Of a stretch of 64,000 nucleotides of DNA, positions 1 through 9,477 are shown in pieces (positions within the stretch are counted from its first letter, which is position 1; each line of letters opens with the position of its first letter). The DNA is taken from positions 620,001-684,000 of the forward strand of contig NZ_PHUE01000001.1 of NCBI RefSeq assembly GCF_002813295.1, given 5' to 3'. Both the position numbers and the translations under genes were made by a program. The stretch is from Flavobacterium sp. 5. Its GTDB lineage: Bacteria; Bacteroidota; Bacteroidia; Flavobacteriales; Flavobacteriaceae. Under the pieces are notes generated by a model. It ran no database searches and was not told where the DNA came from. It was given only the letters and a program-made list of their open reading frames with translations.

Positions 1-1
1 A

Positions 2-2692
2 AATGTAATTAACCCATTAGAAGCCATTCAAGGTAGTACACCTGGTGTACAAATTACTTCTAGTTCAGGTCGTTCTGGTGACGGATACAACGTGGTAATT
101 AGAGGAAATAACTCTTTATTATCTAATTCTACTCCATTATATGTTGTAGATGGAGTACCAACAGATAATATTGACTTTTTAAATCCTCAAGATATTGCCA
201 GGATGGATGTATTGAAAGATGCTTCATCAGCAGCAATTTATGGTTCAAGAGGAGCTAGTGGTGTTATTATTATTGCTACAAAAAGTGGTACAACTGCTAA
301 AGCTGGTATAAGTGTATCTTTAGAAACATCATATGGTACTAAAAACGCTGTAAGATTGCCTGAAATGATGACCGGTGCTGAATGGTGGCAGTATCATCAA
401 ACAGCCTATTTGAGCGCAACACCTTTAACTCAGACTCCAGCCCAACTTGCAACTGCAGCTGGAACAAATAGCCCTTTATTAGTATCTAGAGCTAATAGCG
501 GTTATAGTTTTGATTGGTATGATGCCATACTTCAACCAGGTATGACAGCAAACAATTATATTAATGTATCAGGTAGAGCAGATAATGGATTGAGTTACAA
601 TATGGCTTTTGGAATTCAAAATGACAAAGGACTTATTGACAAGGATTCAAATGATAAATACTCTTTCAAATTGGGCGTAAACCATCGTATAAATAATAAA
701 TTTTCAACTGGTGCAAATCTTACTATAGCGCGTCTAGAAACTGAACTTGGAAGTGACTTCGCAATGCAAGAGGGTACTAGATTTAGTCCTCTTATGTCAC
801 CGTATGCTGTTGATGCTGATGGAAATGAAATTCCAGGACAATTATTCTTTCAACCAGGAAAATTGACTTACCCAGATGGAACATGGGCAATTAATAAAAC
901 TAGTACCGTAAATCCATTAATGGAAATTGCAAACTCGTCACAAACTGAAAAAAGCTGGCAAACAATAGGGAATGTTTATTTTCAATACCAGGCTTTGGAA
1001 TGGTTATCCTTCAAAACAACGTTTGCTGCTGGTATTTTCAATGGAGTAAACAGTTCTGCTTATGGAGCTAAAACAACTGCAGGAGTAAAGTTATCACCAG
1101 CAGGTATAAATTCAGCCTCAATCAAAAATATACAAAATTTCAATTATACTTGGGATAATCAGATTGATTTAAAACATACTTTCAACCAAGATCATACTGT
1201 TAGTGCACTTTTACTGCAAAGTATGTATTCTAATGTGGATGAAAATTCATTTATGTATTCTAATAATCAACCTTTTGAAGTTGGCTCGAATAATATGGGA
1301 TCTGGAGTTCAAACCAGTTACCAAATTACATCTGGTTATGCAAAAAACACTTTGAACTCTTATGCTGTCCGTGTTAATTATGGCTATAAGGACAAATATC
1401 TGATTACAGCATCAAATCGTTGGGATGGTTCATCTGTTTTATCCGAAGGCAATAAATGGGCAAGTTTTCCTTCTGTTGCAGTAGGTTGGAATATTAATAA
1501 GGAATCCTTTTTAGAAAACAACAATACTATTTCTAATTTAAAATTACGTGTTAGTTTTGGTTACACAGGAAATGACAATGTCGCTCCTTACACTTCACAA
1601 GCTTTATTAAATCAACAAACATTCTATGCTAATGGCGGAAATACTGTAGCTGGTTGGCAATCTAAAAATTTAGCTAATACAGATTTAACTTGGGAAAAAA
1701 CGAGAGAGTTGAACTTAGGACTTGATTTTGGTTTCTTAGGAAATAAAATTACTGGTAGTGTAGATGTTTATGACCGTTTGTCTGATAAATTAATTTACGA
1801 ACAAAAATTACCATACGAAACGGGCTGGGATAAAACCTTCTCCAATGTAGGATCTGTGAGTAACAAAGGTATTGAGGTTGGATTAACAACTAAAAATATA
1901 AAATCAAATTTAGTTGATTGGGAAACTAGTTTTACTTTTACTAAAAACGTAAACAAATTAGAATCAATTTACAACCAAGACCAAGTAAGTGATATTGGAA
2001 ATACATTAATTCTTGGTTCAGAACTAAAACCTAACTACAACTATGTGTATGATGGTGTTTGGCAAGAAAGCGAAGCTACTCAAGCTGCTACTTATGGAAT
2101 GTATCCTGGGCAAGCAAAGATAAAAGATGTAAATGGAGATGGCAAGTTTAATGCAGCTGACAGAACAGTAATTGGTAATGCTAATCCAGAATGGCAAGGA
2201 AGTATTTACTCAAAATTAAAAGTAGGTCAATTTGATTTAAATTTTTCTATACTAACAAGCCAAGGACAAACTGTATTGAGTACTTTTCACCAAAATTTTG
2301 CTGATGTTAGTGGTAGATCTTTTCAAAAAATTCCAATGGATTATTTTGTTCCTACAAATGGTGCTGGTTTACAAGCAAATGCTTCAAACGCAAACCCGCG
2401 TCCAGGTCCTGCGTCTACTACCGCTGGTGCTGGTCCTTTCTGGAGTTCAGGAATGGCTTATTACAGAGAAGTTGATTATGTAAAAATTAAAAATATATCT
2501 TTAGGGTATTCATTCGGACCTGATTTACTAAAAAAACTAAAAATGAGTAATCTTAGAATTTATGTAAATGTATTAGATCCATTCGTATTTACTGATTTTG
2601 ACGGATACGATCCAGAATGGGCAGGTGCCGCTTTTGGAATTAATCGTCCAGCATCTGTTACTACACAATTAGGGTTAAGTGTTAAATTTTAA
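2..2692 (+). CDS. SusC/RagA-family TonB-dependent outer-membrane receptor (5' end outside window)
   Basis: This is the outer-membrane transporter of a SusCD pair, which imports oligosaccharides using TonB energy. The frame is open from base 2, before any start codon, so the signal peptide, carboxypeptidase-like domain and TonB box lie outside the window. What remains begins in the plug domain: GSTPGVQI, then a VIRG(N) motif, PLYVVDGVP and the plug end GASGVIIIATKSG, all characteristic of SusC. About 750 residues of beta-barrel follow, ending in a typical C-terminal aromatic residue (LSVKF). The susD gene starts 12 bases downstream. Given the neighbouring enzymes, the substrate is probably a pectin oligosaccharide; that is inference from context. 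The GTG at 92 is internal and is not a real start. Confidence 0.95.
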   Translation, partial: NVINPLEAIQGSTPGVQITSSSGRSGDGYNVVIRGNNSLLSNSTPLYVVDGVPTDNIDFLNPQDIARMDVLKDASSAAIYGSRGASGVIIIATKSGTTAKAGISVSLETSYGTKNAVRLPEMMTGAEWWQYHQTAYLSATPLTQTPAQLATAAGTNSPLLVSRANSGYSFDWYDAILQPGMTANNYINVSGRADNGLSYNMAFGIQNDKGLIDKDSNDKYSFKLGVNHRINNKFSTGANLTIARLETELGSDFAMQEGTRFSPLMSPYAVDADGNEIPGQLFFQPGKLTYPDGTWAINKTSTVNPLMEIANSSQTEKSWQTIGNVYFQYQALEWLSFKTTFAAGIFNGVNSSAYGAKTTAGVKLSPAGINSASIKNIQNFNYTWDNQIDLKHTFNQDHTVSALLLQSMYSNVDENSFMYSNNQPFEVGSNNMGSGVQTSYQITSGYAKNTLNSYAVRVNYGYKDKYLITASNRWDGSSVLSEGNKWASFPSVAVGWNINKESFLENNNTISNLKLRVSFGYTGNDNVAPYTSQALLNQQTFYANGGNTVAGWQSKNLANTDLTWEKTRELNLGLDFGFLGNKITGSVDVYDRLSDKLIYEQKLPYETGWDKTFSNVGSVSNKGIEVGLTTKNIKSNLVDWETSFTFTKNVNKLESIYNQDQVSDIGNTLILGSELKPNYNYVYDGVWQESEATQAATYGMYPGQAKIKDVNGDGKFNAADRTVIGNANPEWQGSIYSKLKVGQFDLNFSILTSQGQTVLSTFHQNFADVSGRSFQKIPMDYFVPTNGAGLQANASNANPRPGPASTTAGAGPFWSSGMAYYREVDYVKIKNISLGYSFGPDLLKKLKMSNLRIYVNVLDPFVFTDFDGYDPEWAGAAFGINRPASVTTQLGLSVKF

Positions 2693-2704
2693 TAAAACTA
2701 AAAA

Positions 2705-4420
2705 ATGAAAAAAATAATAATATTATTAGGATTAATAGTCACTACATTTAGTTCTTGCAACGATTATATAGAAGAAGAAAGTCTATCAAATGTTCCTGCC
2801 GATGCTACTTATAAAACTGCTTCAGGATTTCAATTATTAGTTAATTCAAATTATGCAACTCTAAAAGATATTTATGGAGGAGCACCTTGGTTGTTTTGTG
2901 CCGGTACAGACATGTATTCTGAAGGACCTACAGCAGAACCTGCTGGTTTAAGTCAATATGGACAATTAATCCCCTCTTCTGAAGGAGTTGAACAATTGTA
3001 TTTAACTTGTTACAAATCTATTCAGTCGGTAAACAAAACCATATATTATTCGACAATTACAGAACAAAATGCTAATATTCCAGTCTTAGTAGGAGAAGCA
3101 AAATTCCTAAGAGCTAATGCGTATTTTTTATTGGTACAAACTTATGGTGGAGTACCTATTGTTGACGAAAATATAACTACAGCAGTTTTAGCTTTCGATA
3201 GAAATACTGCTGAAGAAGTATACGCTCACATCATTAAAGACCTTGAAGAGTCTCTTGAAAGCGTAGGAACAGCACCTTATGCAACTACAGGAAAAGTAAA
3301 TAAAAGAGCCGTTCAAGATTTATTAGCAAAAGTATATCTAACAAGAGGATATGAAACTTTTGGAAAAGCTACAGATTTTGCAAAAGCGGCAGCTTATGCC
3401 GATGAAGCAATTGCAGGGCAAGCTTTAAATCTACCTTATACGGATTTATTTAAACCAACTAATGATCTAAATGCTGAGACAATTTTCTCTGTACAATATG
3501 ACAAAGCATCAACAAGTACAAACCCTAGTACACTAGGTAACAGTCAATTCTATTATTTCAGTTCTTATTTAGGTGGATCAGAACTTGGTACTCCTTTAAG
3601 AAGTAAGAATTTAATTGCTACAAACTATGCTTTAGGATTATTTGAAAAAGGAGATACAAGATGGGAAGGTACTTTTATGACAGAAATTCTTGAAGGTCCA
3701 GAAACGCAAGCAAATGGAACAACTAAAACAATTCTTTACTACCCATATTACAGAAGTAAAGCTCCTGCAACATTAAAAGTAAAACACTTTTATGAACCAA
3801 AATGGTTTACTCCAGCTGATAGAACTGCATGGGAAACTGCTAACGCATCAAGAATTGCAGCAACTGGTTTTATATATCACCCTTGGGGTAAATACTCTGC
3901 AGAATTCACACAAGGCAGTGATCCTAATGCAACGAAAGACTTTTTTGGAATCCCTGTTAAAAAATTTGATGATCCAGAAGTAACTACACCAACTGGAACA
4001 GCTACAAACAACTTAGTAAGTACAAGAGACATTATTGTATCTAGACTAGGAGAAACCTATTTAATTGCAGCAGAAGCTTATTTTAAATCTGGTAATTCAT
4101 CAACAGCATTAGCGCGTTTGAATGAGGTAAGAAGAAGAGCTGGAGGAGGTGTTGCTGGAGTAATTCCTGTACTGACTTCAATTGATATTAATACAATATT
4201 AGATGAAAGCGGAAGAGAGTTATTAGGCGAATACCACCGTTGGTTTGACTTAAAACGTACAGGAACGTTGATTGAAAGAACTGTTTTATATAATCCTAAA
4301 ATTCATAGTGCAAATGTTTTTAACGGAGTAGGTGGTAATCTTAAAATATTAAGACCAATTCCTCAATTAGCAATTGATTTAAATCAAAACAAAAATTTTC
4401 CTCAAAATCCTGCTTATTAA
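2705..4420 (+). CDS. SusD/RagB-family glycan-binding lipoprotein
   Basis: This is the surface lipoprotein partner of the SusC transporter; it captures oligosaccharide and acts as the lid of the SusC barrel. At 571 residues it has the usual family length. The N-terminus is a lipoprotein signal with Cys at about residue 18 (TTFSSCNDYIEEE, with an acidic stretch after the Cys that fits Bacteroidota surface export). Helical TPR-like segments include GEAKFLRANAYFLLVQTYGGVPI, typical of SusD, and the C-terminal part has the family motif LDESGRELLGEYHRWFDLKRTG. A strong terminator follows at once (4457-4492), so susCD may be expressed more highly than the enzymes downstream. Substrate identity (pectin fragment) comes from context only. 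Confidence 0.95.
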   Translation: MKKIIILLGLIVTTFSSCNDYIEEESLSNVPADATYKTASGFQLLVNSNYATLKDIYGGAPWLFCAGTDMYSEGPTAEPAGLSQYGQLIPSSEGVEQLYLTCYKSIQSVNKTIYYSTITEQNANIPVLVGEAKFLRANAYFLLVQTYGGVPIVDENITTAVLAFDRNTAEEVYAHIIKDLEESLESVGTAPYATTGKVNKRAVQDLLAKVYLTRGYETFGKATDFAKAAAYADEAIAGQALNLPYTDLFKPTNDLNAETIFSVQYDKASTSTNPSTLGNSQFYYFSSYLGGSELGTPLRSKNLIATNYALGLFEKGDTRWEGTFMTEILEGPETQANGTTKTILYYPYYRSKAPATLKVKHFYEPKWFTPADRTAWETANASRIAATGFIYHPWGKYSAEFTQGSDPNATKDFFGIPVKKFDDPEVTTPTGTATNNLVSTRDIIVSRLGETYLIAAEAYFKSGNSSTALARLNEVRRRAGGGVAGVIPVLTSIDINTILDESGRELLGEYHRWFDLKRTGTLIERTVLYNPKIHSANVFNGVGGNLKILRPIPQLAIDLNQNKNFPQNPAY

Positions 4421-4456
4421 TCATTTGAATTAGTTTCATTATTTATAAGTTAGTAG

Positions 4457-4492
4457 AAATAGGAGTTTGAGGTAACAATCAAACTCCTATTT
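4457..4492 (+). terminator. Rho-independent terminator after susD
   Basis: A 14-bp stem (4457-4470 with 4479-4492) around an 8-nt loop; the core arm is AGGAGTTTGA, and the 3' arm runs into a T-rich stretch. It lies between susD and the esterase gene. It may act as a partial terminator that lowers enzyme expression relative to susCD. Confidence 0.85.
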
Positions 4493-4521
4493 TAAATTAT
4501 AGAAGTCTTGCAATAGTTAAA

Positions 4522-5463
4522 ATGAGAAAATTACTAACAATATTACTTTTAACATCTATTGCTGTTCAAGCACAAACGAACTTTACTATAGACACTTCAT
4601 ATACCCCTAAAAGTGTATACAATAAAGAAATAAAAAACTATCCTTTCATTAGTTTAGTTCAGTCAAAAAAATACTCCAATATATTAGATAAAAAAGAAAT
4701 AGTATATTCGAAAATAAAAGACAGAGCATTACATTTTGATGCTTATTATACTAATACAATTCATAAAAATCCAGCCATAGTAATCCTTCACGGCGGAGGG
4801 TGGAAATCTGGAAATAAATCACAAATGGAAATGTTTGCACAAGAAATGGCTTCAAAAGGATTTTCGAGTTTCACTATAGAATACAGATTATCAGCTGAAG
4901 CAAAATATCCAGCTGCTATTTGTGATGTTAAAAAAGCCATTCAGTTTATCAAAATAAACGCTAAACAATTCAATGTAGATACTTCTAAAATTGCTATATT
5001 AGGTTGCTCATCAGGTGGACAAATGGCAGCTTTAATAGGATCAACAAATAACGATAGCCATTTTGAAAACAAAGACTTAAACACTAAAACTACTAGTAAT
5101 GTACAGGCAATAGTAGATATAGATGGCATCTTAGCTTTTAAGCATCCTGAATCTGAGGAGGGCAAAGTGGCAGGGTTATGGCTAGGTGGAAATTACGAGG
5201 AAAAACCAGAAGTTTGGAAAGAAGCATCGGCTTTAACACATACCAATAAGAATACTCCTCCTACTCTATTCATTAATAGCTGCAAAAAACGATTTCATGC
5301 AGGAAGAGATGATATGATAGTATTACTGAACCAATATAAAATATATAATGAAGTGAAAACTTTTGAAAACTCGCCACATTCTTTTTGGTTTTTAAATCCT
5401 TGGTTTGATGAAACAGTAAATACAACAACTCAATTTCTAAATAAAGTTTTTAAAACAAAATAA
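4522..5463 (+). CDS. Secreted alpha/beta-hydrolase esterase
   Basis: This is probably an exported carbohydrate esterase that removes acetyl or similar groups from pectin. The 313-residue protein has a signal peptide (residues 1-18, cut after QAQ). The oxyanion-hole motif HGGGW is at residues 90-94, the nucleophile elbow GCSSGG puts the catalytic Ser at about residue 163, and a C-terminal SPHSFW supplies the likely catalytic His near 286. This arrangement is that of the BD-FAE/acetyl-esterase type of alpha/beta hydrolases. It lies 21 bases before the DUF4861 gene, inside the pectin locus. The exact substrate cannot be read from sequence; acetylated or feruloylated pectin are the plausible choices. 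Confidence 0.85.
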   Translation: MRKLLTILLLTSIAVQAQTNFTIDTSYTPKSVYNKEIKNYPFISLVQSKKYSNILDKKEIVYSKIKDRALHFDAYYTNTIHKNPAIVILHGGGWKSGNKSQMEMFAQEMASKGFSSFTIEYRLSAEAKYPAAICDVKKAIQFIKINAKQFNVDTSKIAILGCSSGGQMAALIGSTNNDSHFENKDLNTKTTSNVQAIVDIDGILAFKHPESEEGKVAGLWLGGNYEEKPEVWKEASALTHTNKNTPPTLFINSCKKRFHAGRDDMIVLLNQYKIYNEVKTFENSPHSFWFLNPWFDETVNTTTQFLNKVFKTK

Positions 5464-5484
5464 TAACTACTGATAATTTACACA

Positions 5485-6450
5485 ATGAAAACGATTTATA
5501 AAATAACAGTACTGTTACTAATAGGATTAGCTTCTAATGCTCAAAACAAAAATATAATTCCATCAAATGCAAAAACACATGCCGAAATTTCAGTGAAAAA
5601 TGACGGAAAATGGGACAACAGAAAATACATTGGAGGCACTTACAAAAGTGTTGATAAACTAAAAGTAGCACCAGAGCATACTGATCACTCTTTTGATATC
5701 CGTTATGAAGGTCCCGGTTGGGAAAGTAATAAAATAGCCTACCGTTTATACTTAGATTGGAGAAATGCAATTGACATTTTTGGAAAAAAAACCGAAGCTA
5801 TTATTTTACCACAAGTGGGACAAGATGGTGGTCCTTCTTATCATGAAATGCAAGATTGGGGTTCTGATATTTTAAATTCTGGAAAAGGGATCGGAATTGG
5901 TTCTATCAATCGATATTTAAATAATGAAAAAATGCATTTTCGCGAAGTTGATTCTACCATTGCAAAAGTTGAAAATAAAACAAACGAATCTATTGTTACT
6001 GTAAACTATTATGGATGGAAAACTGCTACAGATAAAATTGATTTCACTTCAAAATTAACTATTACTCCAGACCAACGTTACACCCAACATACCATTCAAG
6101 CTTCAAAAGAAATTAAAGGAATTTGTACTGGTATTGTAAAACAAAAAAATACTGAGTTCCTTAAAAAGGAAAGTCATAATAAGAAATGGGCTTATCTGGC
6201 AACTTATGGTAAACAATCATTAGTTCCTGATAATTTAGGTATGGCAATTTTTTATGAAACGAATACTGTAGAATCATTAGAAGATACTGAGTTGGATTAT
6301 CTTTTGGTTTTTAAACCTACTACAAAAATAAATTCTTTTTATCTTTTAGGAGCATGGGAACAAGAAAAACATGGAATAAAAAACAAAGAAGAGTTTATTA
6401 AGTACTTGGATGAAAAATTAGCTGTTTTAAACAAAAAAAGTAAACTTTAG
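5485..6450 (+). CDS. DUF4861 secreted protein of the pectin locus
   Basis: A 321-residue exported protein with a signal peptide ending SNAQ (about residue 19). The body fits the DUF4861 family, which is common in Bacteroidota pectin utilisation loci and has no firmly established biochemical role. Visible features are a beta-rich fold with many aromatic residues, the segment YEGPGWESNKIAYRLYLD near residue 75 and the conserved-looking HEMQDWGSDIL near residue 120. The gene is packed between the esterase and the GH105 gene, so it probably acts on, or helps process, a galacturonan or rhamnogalacturonan fragment. I am confident of the family, not of the activity. Confidence 0.75.
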   Translation: MKTIYKITVLLLIGLASNAQNKNIIPSNAKTHAEISVKNDGKWDNRKYIGGTYKSVDKLKVAPEHTDHSFDIRYEGPGWESNKIAYRLYLDWRNAIDIFGKKTEAIILPQVGQDGGPSYHEMQDWGSDILNSGKGIGIGSINRYLNNEKMHFREVDSTIAKVENKTNESIVTVNYYGWKTATDKIDFTSKLTITPDQRYTQHTIQASKEIKGICTGIVKQKNTEFLKKESHNKKWAYLATYGKQSLVPDNLGMAIFYETNTVESLEDTELDYLLVFKPTTKINSFYLLGAWEQEKHGIKNKEEFIKYLDEKLAVLNKKSKL

Positions 6451-6574
6451 TTTTACTATAAATAAAAAAAGCTTAAACTCTCGTTGATTTAATTAGTATC
6501 AATACTGAAAAAGGAAACAAATAGATTTATTTCTTTTGATTCCATAACATTGAATAAAATATAAATAAATTATC

Positions 6575-7810
6575 ATGGTTAACGGAAAAATAAATACTTT
6601 AAAAGCAGTTACGATTTTTATCTCATTTGCATTTCTTAGTTGTAAGACTACAGCACAAGAACCTGCAAAAAACACCGCTACACAGAATCAAATAACAATT
6701 TCAAAGGATCTAAAATGGTCTGATAAAATGGCTTTGACATTAATGAAACGTCATCCTGAAAGCTATATGATTGACGATGTAAAAACTCCAAAATGGGACT
6801 ACGTTCATGGTTTAGTTTTGTATTCTTTCCAAGAATTATATAAAAAAAATCCTGATCCTAGATATACAACCTATATTAAAAGTTATGTAGAAAATTTTGT
6901 AGAAAATGACGGTTCTATTAAAACCTATGAGCTAGACAAATACAACATTGATATGGTTGTTGCTGGTCGTCTGCTTTTTAATGTTTATGCCACTACAAAA
7001 GAGGAAAAATATTTAAAAGCAATGCAGTTGTTACGCAAACAACTTGATGGGCAACCAAGAACTCAAAGTGGTGGTTTTTGGCACAAAAAAATATATCCAA
7101 ATCAAATGTGGCTAGACGGCTTGTACATGGGAGAACCATTCTATGCTCAATATACTGCCACTTTTGAAAACGGTAAAAATTTAGATGACGTAGCTAAACA
7201 ATTTGAACAAATTCAAATGCACGCTACTGATGCAAAAACTGGATTATTATATCACGGTTGGGACGAAAGCAAACAAATGCCTTGGGCTAACAAAGAGACT
7301 GGAACATCTCCAAACTATTGGTCTAGAGCTTTAGGATGGTATGCAATGGCTTTGGTTGATGCTTTAGATTATTTTCCTAAAGACCATCCAAAACAAAAAG
7401 AATTGGTAGGTTATTTGAATAAAGTTTCGGCAAGTTTAGCCAAATATCAAGACAAAAAATCTGGTTTGTGGTACCAAGTTACTGACAAAGCTGGAGAAAA
7501 AGGAAACTATCTAGAAGCTTCAGGTTCTTCAATGTTTGCTTATGCTTTTGCAAAAGGAGCAAACAAAGGATATTTACCAGCCGAATATAAAAAACTATCT
7601 AATAAAGCATTTGATGGTTTGACCAAACAATTAATGAAAGTAGATGCTGACGGGTCTATTACTTTGACTCAAGCATGTGCTGTTGCTGGACTTGGAGGAA
7701 ATCCTTACAGAGATGGCTCTTATGAGTATTATGTAAATGAAAGAAAAAATGATAACGATCCTAAAGCTACTGGTCCATTTATATTAGCCGCTTTAGAATT
7801 GAATAGATAA
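6575..7810 (+). CDS. GH105 unsaturated galacturonyl/rhamnogalacturonyl hydrolase
   Basis: The family hydrolyses the unsaturated uronic acid left at the non-reducing end by pectate or rhamnogalacturonan lyases. The 411-residue protein begins with a lipoprotein-type signal (FAFLSCKTT, Cys at 23). The GH105/GH88 six-hairpin core shows the motif MWLDGLYMGEPF; Asp181 matches the catalytic Asp of the YteR family, and KWDYVHGL near residue 73 is the second conserved Asp region. PNYWSRALGWYAMAL and the C-terminal LTQACAVAGLGG are also typical. A lyase partner is not in this window and is probably upstream or elsewhere. The 124-bp gap before it is the largest inside the enzyme cluster and could hold a secondary promoter. 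Confidence 0.93.
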   Translation: MVNGKINTLKAVTIFISFAFLSCKTTAQEPAKNTATQNQITISKDLKWSDKMALTLMKRHPESYMIDDVKTPKWDYVHGLVLYSFQELYKKNPDPRYTTYIKSYVENFVENDGSIKTYELDKYNIDMVVAGRLLFNVYATTKEEKYLKAMQLLRKQLDGQPRTQSGGFWHKKIYPNQMWLDGLYMGEPFYAQYTATFENGKNLDDVAKQFEQIQMHATDAKTGLLYHGWDESKQMPWANKETGTSPNYWSRALGWYAMALVDALDYFPKDHPKQKELVGYLNKVSASLAKYQDKKSGLWYQVTDKAGEKGNYLEASGSSMFAYAFAKGANKGYLPAEYKKLSNKAFDGLTKQLMKVDADGSITLTQACAVAGLGGNPYRDGSYEYYVNERKNDNDPKATGPFILAALELNR

Positions 7811-7833
7811 AAAAATCATATTCCCCAATTAAA

Positions 7834-9465
7834 ATGAATTTTATAAAAATCACTTCACTTTTTTTATTTTGCATTGCTATTCAAACAGCAATAGGACAAG
7901 AGAAGAATGAAAAGCAATATTCCAAAGTTTGGGTAGCAGATAATGGTGATGGTACGTATAAAAATCCAATTTTGTACGCAGATTATTCCGATCCAGATGC
8001 TATTCGTGTTGGAGATGATTATTACATGACTGCTTCCTCTTTTAATTGTATTCCTGGCTTGCCAATACTTCATTCAAAAGATTTGATAAACTGGAATTTA
8101 ATCGGGTATGCTCTTTTAAAACAAAAGCCTTTAGAAGTATTTAATAAAGTTCAACACGGAAATGGTGTATGGGCTCCTTGTATTCGTTTTCATAACAATG
8201 AATTTTATATTTATTATCCAGATCCTGATTATGGAATTTATCAAATAAAAGCTAAAAAAGCTGAAGGTCCATGGAGTGACCCCATTATGGTAAAAGAAGG
8301 TAAAGGACTTATAGATCCAACGCCATTATGGGATGAAGATGGAAAAACGTATTTAGCGTATGCTTTTGCGGGAAGTCGTGCTGGCATAAAAAGCCAGTTA
8401 GCTATTTGCACTATGAATTCCGAAGGAACATCAGCAAACAATGATGATGTAATGATTATTGATGGACATGCAGATGAATCCACAATTGAAGGCCCTAAAT
8501 TTTACAAGCGAAATGGTTATTACTACATTTTTGCTCCTGCAGGTGGCGTGGCTACAGGTTGGCAAACGGTTTTAAGGTCTAAAAATGTATTCGGCCCTTA
8601 TGAAAAAAGAAAAGTGATGGAACAAGGAAAATCCAATATAAATGGACCTCATCAAGGCGCTTGGGTGCAAACTCAAACGGGAGAAGATTGGTTTATTCAT
8701 TTTCAAGATCAGTTTGTTTACGGCAGAGTCGTTCATTTGCAACCAATGAAATGGGAAAACGACTGGCCAATAATTGGTTCTGATGATGATAAAAATGGTA
8801 TTGGAGAACCAGTAATGAGTTATAAAAAACCAAATGTTGGCAAAAAATCATTTCCAATTGAAACTCCAGATGATAGTGATGAATTCAACCTTCCTAAACT
8901 AGGGCTACAATGGCAATGGCATGCTAATCCACAAATAACTTGGGGTTTTCCAACAAGTATGGGATATTATAGTTTGAATTGTATTCCTGTTCCGAAAGAG
9001 GCAACTACACTTTATGAAGTCCCAAATTTATTATTACAAAAAATGCCATCGAATGAATTTACTGCTACCGCAAAAATTAAATTCAATTCCCGATTTGATG
9101 GTGAAAGAATGGGATTAGTCGTTATGGGATTGGATTATAGTTATATCTGTTTCAAACAAGAAGCAGGTAAATTATACTTATCACAAAAGACCGCTAAAAA
9201 TAGTGATAAGAAAGGAATCGAAACCGAAAGCACTCCAATTCTTATTAGCAATCAAAACCTTTATTTACAAGTCAAAGTGAAACCAGGAGGGATTTGCACT
9301 TTCTTTTATAGCGAAAACGGAAAAGACTTCACTCCTATTGGCGAAGCTTTCACAGCAAAAGAAGGAAAATGGATTGGAGCCAAAATTGGTTTTGTAGCAC
9401 TAAGACAAGGTATTATTAATGATGCAGGCAATGTAGCTATCGACTGGTTTAGAATAACAAAATAA
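7834..9465 (+). CDS. GH43 glycoside hydrolase with C-terminal beta-sandwich domain
   Basis: A secreted GH43 enzyme, probably an arabinofuranosidase, xylosidase or galactosidase acting on pectin side chains. It has a signal peptide (residues 1-21, IGQ) and 543 residues. The five-bladed propeller domain shows the three family acids: Asp53 in YADYSDPDAIRVGDDYY (general base), Asp161 in DPTPLWDEDGKTYL (pKa modulator) and Glu219 in STIEGPKFY (general acid). The second half (from about residue 345) matches the concanavalin-A-like domain found at the C-terminus of GH43 xylosidase-type proteins. It is 23 bases after the GH105 gene and 12 before the pectinesterase gene, so certainly in the same transcript unit. 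Which sugar it removes is not readable from the sequence. Confidence 0.92.
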   Translation: MNFIKITSLFLFCIAIQTAIGQEKNEKQYSKVWVADNGDGTYKNPILYADYSDPDAIRVGDDYYMTASSFNCIPGLPILHSKDLINWNLIGYALLKQKPLEVFNKVQHGNGVWAPCIRFHNNEFYIYYPDPDYGIYQIKAKKAEGPWSDPIMVKEGKGLIDPTPLWDEDGKTYLAYAFAGSRAGIKSQLAICTMNSEGTSANNDDVMIIDGHADESTIEGPKFYKRNGYYYIFAPAGGVATGWQTVLRSKNVFGPYEKRKVMEQGKSNINGPHQGAWVQTQTGEDWFIHFQDQFVYGRVVHLQPMKWENDWPIIGSDDDKNGIGEPVMSYKKPNVGKKSFPIETPDDSDEFNLPKLGLQWQWHANPQITWGFPTSMGYYSLNCIPVPKEATTLYEVPNLLLQKMPSNEFTATAKIKFNSRFDGERMGLVVMGLDYSYICFKQEAGKLYLSQKTAKNSDKKGIETESTPILISNQNLYLQVKVKPGGICTFFYSENGKDFTPIGEAFTAKEGKWIGAKIGFVALRQGIINDAGNVAIDWFRITK

Positions 9466-9477
9466 TACACTTTTAAC

